Source: Annulohypoxylon bovei var. microspora (Eukaryota > Ascomycota > Sordariomycetes > Xylariales > Hypoxylaceae). Taken from it: DNA of 64,000 nucleotides. The translations under genes and the position numbers were made by a program. Below are positions 23,501 to 32,550 of this stretch, piece after piece (position 1 is the stretch's first letter; each line of letters opens with the position of its first letter). The notes under the pieces were generated by a model that made no database searches, was not told the origin of the DNA, and worked only from the letters and a program-made list of their open reading frames with translations. The stretch is from positions 1 to 64,000 of the forward strand of contig MU405266.1 in the NCBI GenBank assembly GCA_022836615.1, in the 5' to 3' direction.

Positions 23501-24324
23501 GGCAGCGCGGACGATGATAGGATATCCGACCTTAGAAGCAGCGTCCAGAGCATCTTCAATAGTGCCGACAGCAATTGACTTGGCAATTGGAATCTCAATC
23601 TCGTTGAGAGCCTTAGCGAAGAGATCTCGGTCCTCACTTAGCTCCAAGGTATGCACGCTCGTGCCGAGTACCTTGACACCGTACCTCTCGAACAGCCCCA
23701 TGCGCTGCATCTGCACACCCAGGTTGAGCGCCGTCTGTCCACCAAAAGACAAAAAGATGCCATCGGGTCGTTCCCTCTCAATAACGTAGGAAACGTACTC
23801 TGGCGTAACAGGGAGGTAGTATACCTCATCAGCGAGGGCATGGTTGGTTTGAATGGTGGCGATGTTTGGATTTATGAGGACAGAAGCCACACCAGCCTCT
23901 TTCAACGCCTTGAGGGCTTGAGAGCCTATACAAGTTTGAGTATTAGTATCTATTGTTGACTCGATTGGGCAATTTTGCAATACCAACCTGAGTAGTCAAA
24001 CTCTCCAGCCTGTCCAATTGCTAAACCACCACTACCAATTACCAGGACCTTCTTAACGTTTACAACATCCCTTGGTTTTATCACGCCGCTCTCCAAGTAG
24101 GCTTTCGGATTCGGGGCCTCTTGAGCAGCTACGTTACCAGTGGAACAAAGGGCGGTGACTGAAAAACTCCTTTCCTGTGAAGAACCAACTTTACGGGTTG
24201 AAGAAAGAAGCTGAGAGGGAGCTCGAAGGCTGGGTGTAGTAAGTTGCCTTCGAGTTATGGGCAGTCGTCGACTATGTCGTAGCAGCATAGGCGCTCGACC
24301 TGCAAGCTTGGTGGAGAAAGCCAT
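20563..24324 (-). CDS. cpa2: Carbamoyl-phosphate synthase, arginine-specific, large chain (mitochondrial)
   Basis: Synthesises carbamoyl phosphate from ammonia (supplied by the separate glutaminase small chain), bicarbonate and 2 ATP for arginine biosynthesis. Exons on the minus strand: 24324-23988, 23925-22466, 22391-22170, about 22118-20742 and 20670-20563, for about 1167 aa (yeast Cpa2 is 1118). The first 80 or so residues are Arg/Ser/Thr-rich without acidic residues, a mitochondrial presequence as in Neurospora arg-3. Two ATP-grasp halves follow, each with its pre-ATP-grasp start (VLVIGSGGLAIGQAGEFDYSG and VVLGSGVYRIGSSVEFDW), then a C-terminal MGS-like allosteric region. No glutaminase or aspartate transcarbamoylase domain is fused, so it is not the pyrimidine enzyme. 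The third intron lacks an AG at the expected acceptor (see findings); a GT..AG reading (acceptor at 22107) would remove four residues including NPE. It is divergent from LYS9. Confidence 0.95.
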
Positions 24325-24958
24325 GACAAAGAGCTTGGAGCTAGGAGCTAGAAGCTAGAATGCTGGGAGGTTTATAAGGAGAAAGGTCTCGTGAGACCAA
24401 AATTTGGGGCTCCCTCCTCCCAATTGAAGTCAATTGAGCTTCTAGGAGAAAATTCCTTAACTCTCCTGAGTCACAATATATCTAGACTTAAAACAATGTA
24501 TGAGTCTTAAAGATCCGTTTCGGGGTCTAAGTTAATAAATTTCAAGGCATGCCACCATATGTGCATAGATAAGCCGATAAGAATTAAAAAAAAAAAAGTA
24601 TTGAGGGTCCCGCTAACAAGACGGCTTGCGATTTACGGAGGCAGGGGGGGGAGCAAATCTCTTGGCGTACCCGATCTAACGGGGTACGGTACATGAAAAG
24701 TTTAATTCCATCCCTCCAATTGGTACGACCCCACCACCCTACCCACCCTAGAATTTTAACAACGCTGGCGGGGATGGAAAAATCACATACTGTAATAGGT
24801 ATTTGAAACCAAATTTCGACTAATCGCTCTTTTAGACGAACTTCATAAATACAACATCCTTTTCCCGTTCCTATCTATCTGGCGGGCAGCTTTAGTAGAT
24901 CATTACTGTAGAACACAACTAAGAAAAATCACCAAGTTGCGAAGCATACCTCTACACA
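24325..24958. promoter_or_regulatory. Shared CPA2-LYS9 divergent promoter region
   Basis: 634 bp between two amino-acid biosynthesis start codons. Besides the Gcn4-type site annotated separately, there is an A run near 24588-24598, a G run near 24645-24652 and a C/A-rich stretch at 24715-24755. No ORF of interest is present. Confidence 0.6.
24467..24473. promoter_or_regulatory. Gcn4/CPC1 consensus site TGAGTCA
   Basis: A perfect TGA(C/G)TCA heptamer lies 143 bp upstream of the CPA2 start and 486 bp upstream of the LYS9 start. Gcn4 in yeast and CPC1/CpcA in filamentous fungi bind this word to induce amino-acid biosynthesis genes under starvation, including arginine and lysine genes. Binding here is inferred from sequence and gene context only. 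Confidence 0.6.
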
Positions 24959-27235
24959 ATGGCGCCACAAAAGTGAGCCGCCGCAGCTGTCCCTGTGCCA
25001 ATGATTTTCTCATACTGACGATGTATAATCTAATAGGGTGTTGATGCTCGGCGCTGGGTTTGTCACGCGACCGACGCTTGACATCCTCTGCGAATCGGGC
25101 ATCCCCGTGACTGTTGGTGTGTTTATGCGCAGCCAAAACGGCACTTGTTGTTTAGCCCACTGACGCTCTGCAGCCTGCAGAACTCTGGAGTCTGCCAAAG
25201 CTCTTTCGGTCGGCGTCCAGAATGCCACTCCCATCTCGCTCGATGTTTCCAATGCGCAGGCCCTGGACGCCGAGGTCGCCAAGCATGACCTTGTCATTAG
25301 CTTGATCCCCTACACCTTCCACGCCACTGTTATCAAATCTGCCATCCGGCAGAAGAAGCATGTCGTTACCACGAGCTATGTTTCGCCTGCCATGATGGAG
25401 CTTGACCAACAGTGCAAGGATGCTGGCATTACGGTCATGAACGAAATCGGTTTGGGTAGGCTTCCATCTCGAAACGTTGTAGTGATATGTATGGCTAAGA
25501 CAAGCTGACATTTCTGCAGACCCGGGCATTGATCATCTATGTGAGGCCCCATAGAGAATATGAAAGGAGTATACGATGCTGATGCTTTCAGACGCTGTCA
25601 AGACCATTGAGGAAGTCCACAACGAGGGTGGAAAGATCTTGTCATTCAAGAGTTTCTGTGGAGGCCTTGTATGTTCTTCTTTACCCGTTCTAGGAAAGTC
25701 TCGGGAGCTCTCATTGGGGCCGCGTGCTCTTGAACGCTCTTGAGACGCACCTAAGAGCTCCCCAAACCCTCGGGAAATGGCAGTAACTGACTGAGAGTGT
25801 CCTAGCCGGCACCGGAGAGCTCTGGAAACCCCTTGGGATACAAGTTCTCCTGGTAAGAAGCCACCGCATCAATCACGTGCTGTATTGGTTACTAACGCGT
25901 CAGGGTCAAGGTCACCCCGTGGTGTTTTGCTTGCACTACGCAATTCTGCCAGCTTTTACCAGGATGGCGAAGTTGTCAACGTGGCCGGCCCAGGTAAGAG
26001 CCACTTGTGCCAGATAACCAGGACCTTCCAAGAATGACGTCGTGGAACATAAAAGCTAACGAACGTGGCACGAGAACAGACCTGATGGCTACCGCTAAGC
26101 CATATCATATTTACCCAGGTGAGCAACCCCGATATCCGCGGCATGTGCGGCGGGAATGTGGTCTCGCACTGGCGACCACACTTTCGCGCATAGACGCTCT
26201 TGGGTTTCAATGCCTGATACCATGACTTCTAGGATTTGCGTTTGTTGGATATCCGAACCGCGATTCCACGCCATACAAGGAGCGCTACAACATGCCTGAG
26301 GCGCAGACCATCGTCAGGTACGTTCGCGTGGGTGCTTGGTGACTATACAGGTTCCTGACATGTGCCAAGGGGTACCTTGAGATATGCGGGCTTCCCAGAA
26401 TTCGTCAAGGTTCTCGTCGACATTGGCTTCCTCAAAGATGAGGAACAGAGCTTCTGCAAGGAACCAATCCCTTGGAAGGAGGCTGCGCAGAAGATCATAT
26501 CTGCCCCATCGTCAGACGAAAAGGATCTCATCGCGACCATCTGTGCCAAGACCAATTTCAAGAATGAGGAGGAGAAGTCGCGCATCCTGAGCGGCCTTCG
26601 ATGGCTCGGAATCTTTTCTTCTGAGAAGGTAGGCGGCCTTGCTTTACCTATTGCTAAAAAAATTCGCTTACACCACGACTAGACTATCCCACGTGGAAAC
26701 CCCTTGGATACCCTTTGCGCCACTCTGGAAAAGAAGATGCAATTCGGCGAGGGAGAGCGAGATCTCGTAATGTGAGTAGATTTTGCCCAACGCGGAGATG
26801 ATCTAGCGTCGGGGGTCTGATTTCTAGAAACTATGATACTGATACTGCGAAGACTGCAACATAAGTTTGAGGTTGAGCTGAAGGACGGCACCAAGCAAAC
26901 CAGGACCTCAACCCTCTGCGAGTACGGCAGCACCGAGCCAGGTGGCTACTCTGCCATGGCTAAACTTGGTGAGTCTTCGCACTCTAGAAGAACTGTAAAC
27001 ACTTGCTAATCAGACCTAGTTGGCATTCCGTGCGCGGTCGCTGTCAAGCAAGTCTTGGATGGCACTCTTTCTGAGAAAGGCGTTCTCGCCCCGATGAACA
27101 GCAAGATCAACAATTCTCTCATCAAGGAACTCAAAGAAGTAAGTGAAGTTACCTACTTAAACACGAATTAAAGATACTGATATAGGACGCGTTTAGAAGT
27201 ACGGCATCGAGTGCAAGGAGGAGATTATCGAATAG
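24959..27235 (+). CDS. lys9: Saccharopine dehydrogenase (NADP+, L-glutamate-forming), alpha-aminoadipate lysine pathway
   Basis: Condenses alpha-aminoadipate semialdehyde with glutamate to saccharopine, the penultimate step of fungal lysine synthesis. Fourteen short exons keep frame: 24959-24972, 25037-25116, 25174-25455, 25520-25540, 25592-25668, 25806-25852, 25911-25993, 26080-26118, 26233-26317, 26370-26628, 26683-26771, 26853-26968, 27020-27138 and 27197-27235, giving 449 aa (yeast Lys9 is 446). The Rossmann motif reads VLMLGAGFVTRPTLDIL, then VTVACRTLESAK, VVTTSYVSPAMMELD and NEIGLDPGIDHLYAVKTI; the C-terminus is KYGIECKEEIIE. It is a stand-alone reductase, not the fused plant or animal enzyme. 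Exon 1 (14 nt) and exon 4 (21 nt) are micro-exons. Intron 5 (137 nt) is about twice the size of most of the others. The upstream region is shared with CPA2. Confidence 0.93.
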
Positions 27236-28150
27236 AGCGGTAAGAAACGACTGTCGTCAGATAGAGCATTAGAAACGGACAGGATCAAAAAGTTTGGGTC
27301 AAATCAACGGTTGCCTTTGCTGCCACTGTCTTATCCACGCTCCAATATCCGTTTTCTCGCTGCGATTGCTGTGGCCATCCCGCGTATTGGCTTACAGCTG
27401 CTACCCCAAAATTCTAGCGCCATCAAAATCATCTCCACGCCTCGCGCTCTAGAAAAGGCCAATGCTTTGTAAAAGTGAGAGTTGAAGCTGGGCCCTTCGG
27501 TTGGTTCTCCCCGTTGGCCACCTTTCAGTATAAGATTGCTGTCTGCGTACTCAGGAAATGGGATATGCATGAAGGCCAGTGATAGATGGAAATGGCCATA
27601 GTTATCTCCCTCATGCCGTACCTTTCGCTGCGCCTCTTTAGGTGCAATCCTTTGTGATATTCGTCAGGTTTATACTTGATGTACTAGTACCTACTAGAAA
27701 GATAACTAGACCAAAAAAATGAAGATTTAAGAGAAATTCAGTTATGAATTCAAATATTTGAAGAGTACCTAGATAATTTTGATCATCACAAAACTAAAAG
27801 TTAGAGCTCAGGGGCACATAACCTTGAACTTGGAACTAAATGGTGTTGTTAGTCAGCAGAAATAGGGACGTACCGTATCATATACCGTATATAATTTAAA
27901 ACCGTACTGTATCCCCACTAAGCTGGCCCAATATCAGATTCTTAGCTTCCGTTTTTGTCGCTATTAATTCGTAGACAACTGAATCAACGCCGCAACGTAA
28001 GACGCGCTCCCTGCCTTGTCGCTCTCCACATTCTACGTCGAGCGACCACGCACTAGTAGACAGCCTCTCGCTACACGATTTATGACGGCCTCACAGCATG
28101 TAAAAGACACCATCATTCGGGTGGCTTCTCACGTCGATTGAGGTGGAGCT
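27236..28150. other. Intergenic region LYS9 to DUF1746 gene
   Basis: 915 bp. The first part is LYS9 3' sequence; 27650-27960 is AT-richer with repeated ccgtat/taccgta words (about 27868-27910). The segment 27960-28150 is the probable promoter and leader of the next gene. No gene recognised. Confidence 0.35.
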
Positions 28151-29269
28151 ATGAACAATGTTTCCACCCCGACCACGCCGGCGGACCCTCATCGTTTATC
28201 ACACGGTCATCAAGAGGACGACGCCGACGGCCCAGCACAGTCCGCCGTGTCCGAGCAAAACCATGATGGCGGCGCCACGACGCAAAACCCCCCATCACTT
28301 TCCCAGGCGGCGAAGGAAGGCCTTACAAAGAAGTTGCAATTCATGATACATCTTAGTATTAGTTTGGATACCCTGGTGTATGCTGAGCTATGTGCGCTGT
28401 ACTATATGGAGTATGAACCACCCCTATCTCATCTATATTGTCAGATGAGAAAGGCCGCCATGCATCGTGCAGATAGTGACTGACGTCACATTTCTAGTTG
28501 TTCTTTCTTCCGATTGATGATACGCTGGGTACCCCAGGCCCTGTTCATTAGTCCTAAAGCCGAGGACACTATTCTCATTATACCCAACTACCACGTTTCT
28601 GCGATTATCGGTCCCAATTTCCTTTGCACCCTGATGCATCTCGTCGCCTCTCTACCCCAAGCAGGCGAAGCCTCGCGAGGCTATCTCCATGGTGGCATAC
28701 TGTTCGACTTCATCGGCCAGAAAGCGCCGTCGTCAAAGTTCTCGCTTCTACTACTGGATCTTCTAATATTTGGGCTACAATGTGTTATGCTGACTGTGAA
28801 TATGGAGAAGGAGAGAGTACGTAAAGTGGTGAAGCCAGCGTCACTACTCGATAATCCCGAAGTCTCCGCGACGGAGGGCACTACAGGTCAGGACTACGAT
28901 GCGGAAGAGCGGGGGGTTCTAAGAGATGCGCCCATCGTGGATGAGACCCACGATATCGAAATGCAATCATTAGGACATGAGAATGGTGGTGAACAGCGCA
29001 ATGAAGAAGAGAGGACTGGGTTACTAAGACGGACGACTACCCCTACGGACAATCTCGAAAGTCTAACCGACACGCTGAGATCTGGGAACGCTGTTTTAGC
29101 CAACTTTAACGTTCGGCAGTCACTTCGGACTGCCTGGCATAACAGGGCGAATTCTCCTGAAAGCGCGGCTGCCTATGCTATACAGAATGTCGGTTATAAT
29201 GCGACGCTCGCAGCTTTGGCAGCGCAGAGGAGAGCGAGACTGGCCGCGGCTCAGCCGAGGCAGCCTTAA
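28151..29269 (+). CDS. DUF1746 membrane protein, DSC E3 ligase subunit 4-like
   Basis: Two exons, 28151-28410 and 28498-29269, give 343 aa. A hydrophilic N-terminus (residues 1-60) precedes a conserved core. The core has hydrophobic segments at about 63-85 (FMIHLSISLDTLVYAELCALYYM), 110-140 and 170-190, and the signature GYLHGGILFDFIGQKAPSSK followed by LLLLDLLIFGLQCVMLTVNMEKER, typical of the fungal DUF1746 family. The C-terminal 150 residues are acidic, then Ala/Arg-rich, and probably cytosolic. In fission yeast a DUF1746 protein, Dsc4, is a subunit of the Golgi/endosome Dsc E3 ubiquitin ligase that activates the SREBP homologue; assigning that role here is inference. It converges tightly on RCL1, with 55 bp between the stop codons. 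The intron contains a TGACGTCA palindrome (28481-28488). Confidence 0.8.
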
Positions 29270-29324
29270 AAATAGCCATGAGCCATGAGAGATCATTGTA
29301 CAAATTTAAAAGGATATCATATTA

Positions 29325-30545
29325 CTACGCAATCTTCCTTCCCACGTTGCCGACTCCGGTCCCCTTCACCGAGACTATAATGTCGCCCGTGTCGTCGTCT
29401 TCGACATCCCGCAGCCCCCAACTACTAGCTCCAAATTTCCTTAGATCCCGTGCGAGTCCTATAACCTGTTCTGTGCCCATGACGTCTCTCCCAAGGCGTA
29501 AGCGCCCAACGTCTTCGGATCCCATAGCCATTAGTGTCATAACGGTTCCTGCTGCTGCCCCGCTGACACAGCCTCCTAGGTTTATGGCTTCCAGGAGCTG
29601 GTATGCGCATCTCTTTCCCACGTCCTCTGGAACTATACCTCCCTTGGGCGGTACTACAACGTCTGCTGAATATAATACACCCACAGCGCTCGACTCTGCA
29701 ACCAAGCTCAATCCAAATCCGATCCCCATCCTTTTCTTGCTCCCGGACTTTTCTGCCGTATCCGGGATCAAAGGTGCCTGGTCATATTGTGCCGCAATGT
29801 GTATGTCCGACACAAAAGGGTTGAGGACTTCGCGAGCGGAATGTATCATGCGGGCATTATTTGACGCCGACACACCCGTCGCATACGCGACACCTCGTAT
29901 TCTTTTTATCCTTCCGGGGCTTCTGTTCAGGTGTAATGTCTTGGGTAACCGGACCTGGCTCGCAAATCTAAGTTCGACAACACCCGCACCACCGCTACCG
30001 TGAGGCCCGGCGCATGACCTCTGGAGCACCCGCAGCTCTATCCGTGCTGCGGGGATGCCGAAGAGATTATATAATGGTAGAATGGCTGTGCGAAAGGAAT
30101 CGACTGAGAGGTCGCCTGTCTCGGTTGATGATGTGATGACGCCTGGGCCCGAGAAGCGAACGTTCATATGCGATTTCGAGAAAGGAGCAAGGAGACACAG
30201 AGGTAGGAGGAAGTAGGTGACACCTCGTGTACAAGTGGCGGGTAGCTGGTGTTCGAGGATATCGCCGTCAGCGGCGCCAAAGCCTGGTATGGCACCCGTA
30301 ACTAAACCAGGTTGAAACGTTATCGTCGTACCGGTATAGGATATCTGCATGGAGCTGCCATTGGTGACAGCTTCGAGCAGACGAAGGAAGGAAACCTCAT
30401 GCGGGGCGAGACCGGGATTGGTGGGGGAGTTGGATCGGATTTTGGATATGTGTATAGGTCGGCCTGTTAATGTTGATAATACCAGGCGCTGGGTGAATGA
30501 TTTGTGGCCTGTGAACTTGAGGAATTCTGGCCGTGGGGTCGACAT
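29325..30545 (-). CDS. rcl1: RNA 3'-terminal phosphate cyclase-like protein RCL1 (18S rRNA processing factor)
   Basis: Nucleolar SSU-processome component that works with the GTPase Bms1 in early pre-rRNA cleavage. Single exon, 406 aa, starting MSTPRPEFLKFTGHKSF; an open frame reaches 14 codons further upstream, but the family begins at this point. The RTC fold is recognisable (SFTQRLVLSTLTGRPIHI, GSGGAGVVELRF, RGVAYATGVSASNNARM). The C-terminal part reads VPEDVGKRCAYQLLEAINLGGCV, as in Rcl1, rather than the His-x-x-Asp-Gln stretch of true RtcA cyclases, and ends GVGNVGRKIA like yeast Rcl1. It is therefore expected to be catalytically inactive as a cyclase. It is divergent from SEC66 over 412 bp. 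Confidence 0.93.
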   Translation of the reverse strand: MSTPRPEFLKFTGHKSFTQRLVLSTLTGRPIHISKIRSNSPTNPGLAPHEVSFLRLLEAVTNGSSMQISYTGTTITFQPGLVTGAIPGFGAADGDILEHQLPATCTRGVTYFLLPLCLLAPFSKSHMNVRFSGPGVITSSTETGDLSVDSFRTAILPLYNLFGIPAARIELRVLQRSCAGPHGSGGAGVVELRFASQVRLPKTLHLNRSPGRIKRIRGVAYATGVSASNNARMIHSAREVLNPFVSDIHIAAQYDQAPLIPDTAEKSGSKKRMGIGFGLSLVAESSAVGVLYSADVVVPPKGGIVPEDVGKRCAYQLLEAINLGGCVSGAAAGTVMTLMAMGSEDVGRLRLGRDVMGTEQVIGLARDLRKFGASSWGLRDVEDDDTGDIIVSVKGTGVGNVGRKIA

Positions 30546-30957
30546 CGTTGATTCGGGTTGGGTTTGAATCCGCGAAAAGATTGTCAAGTCCCCAGTTTAT
30601 CTTAATAGTGAAGATGAAGAAATTCTGCCGTACATTGGATAGCAGAAAAAAAATTAGCTACAGTACCTATGTACCTAGGTAAAGGCGGTGAACGGACCAG
30701 GTACCAAATTTAGCATCTGTGGCTTGTTGACTAGATTGTTTTAGCGTATATATACATAGGTACATGCACGTACTGAAATAGTGTGGAGTGTGTGGATTAA
30801 GCTATGTACATGAAAAGTGTCAAGATCCCGACTTCCCAAAAAGTGCACCATCATATGTAATATCGACCTAAAGGCCAAAGTTTGACATTTTGTCCAACTT
30901 ATTCCTCCTCCTCCCACCTTTTCCATATTCATAGTCTATCTCGAGTCAACCGACAAG
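30546..30957. promoter_or_regulatory. RCL1-SEC66 divergent promoter
   Basis: 412 bp with an exact TACCTAGGTA palindrome at 30672-30681 close to RCL1, a TATA-like tatatatacata stretch near 30748-30760 and a CT-rich tract (30897-30930) just before the SEC66 start. No gene. Confidence 0.45.
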
Positions 30958-31809
30958 ATGTTTGAAGTAGACTGGTTAAGCCTCGCGCTTCCATTCGCGT
31001 ACATCACTGTCCTCGGTGGTTCTCTGTACACATTTTCTACTATTTATAGGAAGCGAAAGGCGTGTATGTGATTCCCTACCTGATGACCCGATGCGTGTCT
31101 CTGCCCCGAGATTGACAAAGTTTGCAGCACAAAGTGCCAACCTCGAGCCCTGGTTCCAGCCGCATCTACAGAGAAATATCTACTTAACTCTCCTTCACAT
31201 GGAACCCGAAGCCGGTCAAGAGAAAGCGCCCAAGGTCCCAGATAGCGTCATCCGAGCCGCACTCCTACGAAGAGCCGTCGAGGACATCCGCCGAATCATC
31301 CAGATCCGAACCTCGAAGCAAGCGCTTAACACTTTGTTACAAAGAGGCAGCGTCGGCGAGGATTTGAACCAGAGATTCACGAGAGCCGAGAAGGAGATCG
31401 AGGAAGAGCTGCGAGATGTGATGACAGAGGTAAGAGCTGCCCGAAACATATAACTTCTGAGGTGGAATATGGAACATGGAACACGGAACATTAGACACTG
31501 ACCCATTTCTAGGCCAATGCTCTCGCACCCGGTTGGGGCCAGACCATATTCCAATCTGCAAATGAAATTACTGCCAACACTATGCTACGCACAAAGCTTG
31601 ACGAGATCGAGGAACGCGCGGGAGCTGACAAGGAGTGGTGGGAGAAGCGACGTGAGACAATCAAGAAGGATTTCATGAAGGAGTTGGATGAAGAATCGTC
31701 GACTAAGGGCTCTGTCAAAGGTAGTGACGATGACGCAGTCCTAGTTGATTCGGGTACACCTGCATCTACACCTGGTGGTGGCTCTAAGAAGAAGAAGGGC
31801 AAGAAGTGA
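30958..31809 (+). CDS. sec66: Translocation protein SEC66 (SEC71), Sec63 complex subunit
   Basis: Subunit of the ER Sec62/Sec63 complex for post-translational protein import. Three exons, 30958-31063, 31128-31429 and 31513-31809, give 234 aa. The N-terminus has one membrane segment (about residues 6-30, LALPFAYITVLGGSLYTFSTIY) followed by a basic patch RKRK, so the bulk faces the cytosol. The core SVGEDLNQRFTRAEKEIEEEL and EANALAPGWGQTIFQSANE matches the Sec66 pattern (GED..RF, EEE, PGW). A long helix rich in charged residues (TKLDEIEERAGADKEWWEKRR) and a Lys-rich tail GGGSKKKKGKK close the protein. The first intron uses GTATGT at 31064; a gtgtat donor two bases earlier would break the frame. 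The exact first join is the least certain point. Confidence 0.88.
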
Positions 31810-32550
31810 ATGTTCGTCGTTCATTTTATGTCCCGGTGAAGGGAAAAGACTCGGTGGGTGTTACTTGTTAGACCATCTTACGCCGTTGCCATTGATCGGT
31901 AGCATATTGCATCTTCACATCCGGCGTTCAGGTGTAAGGTTATAGGGGTATTGTGTACGAGAGAGCACAACGTATATACGCAGGTAGACTACGTTGACGG
32001 CGTAGTATCTGGGTATTGATACCAATGTAGGGAATTGTACTATGATCTCATACCTGAGTTTGATGGTAGCTTCTTAATCTAGGTATGTAAGGTATGAACC
32101 CGTTCATACATACTATCGTGACTCGTGAATCATGGGATGTTGAGTAGATTAAGTACGTGTTTTCTGTTAGTACCTCAATGATACACCAAGTATCTATTTA
32201 TTTTATAATATGTATCAAGCATACATACCTATGTATGTCCAGTCGATCTTGAATTTAGGAACATTATGTAAAACTTAAGATCACATTATAGTAAGAAGCT
32301 AACGCCAATCGGGTAATACTTCCTTAGTGCCGGTATGTAGGTTTTACACTGTACTTCGTACGTACCCCAGTACCTATTTACTGACGTACAAAGTACCCCT
32401 GCAATTGAAGCTACTTGCTTCTAGGTAGCACCTAGCCGACACAAACGCTCACTTTTCTGTCACCATCTTCCCTCAAACAAACATCACTCACACCTCGTCT
32501 CAATACCCTCGTACCTCCCTCCAGGGTTCAATCGACACACATTGAATATA
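31810..32550. other. Intergenic region SEC66 to CUS2-like gene
   Basis: 741 bp, AT-richer than the flanking genes, full of gta/tac words (tatgtac, acgtacc). It includes a perfect palindrome with 8-bp arms GTATGAAC/GTTCATAC (32092-32099 and 32102-32109) and several ctaggta words. A C-rich leader (32455-32550) precedes the CUS2-like start. No gene. Confidence 0.4.

Noticed and set aside
24325..24460. Arginine attenuator peptide uORF upstream of CPA2
   Set aside because: The attenuator peptide belongs to the small-subunit gene (arg-2/CPA1); I see no matching short ORF in the CPA2 leader.
29325..30545. RNA 3'-phosphate cyclase (RtcA) identity for RCL1
   Set aside because: The C-terminal His-containing active-site stretch of RtcA is absent and the ends match Rcl1.
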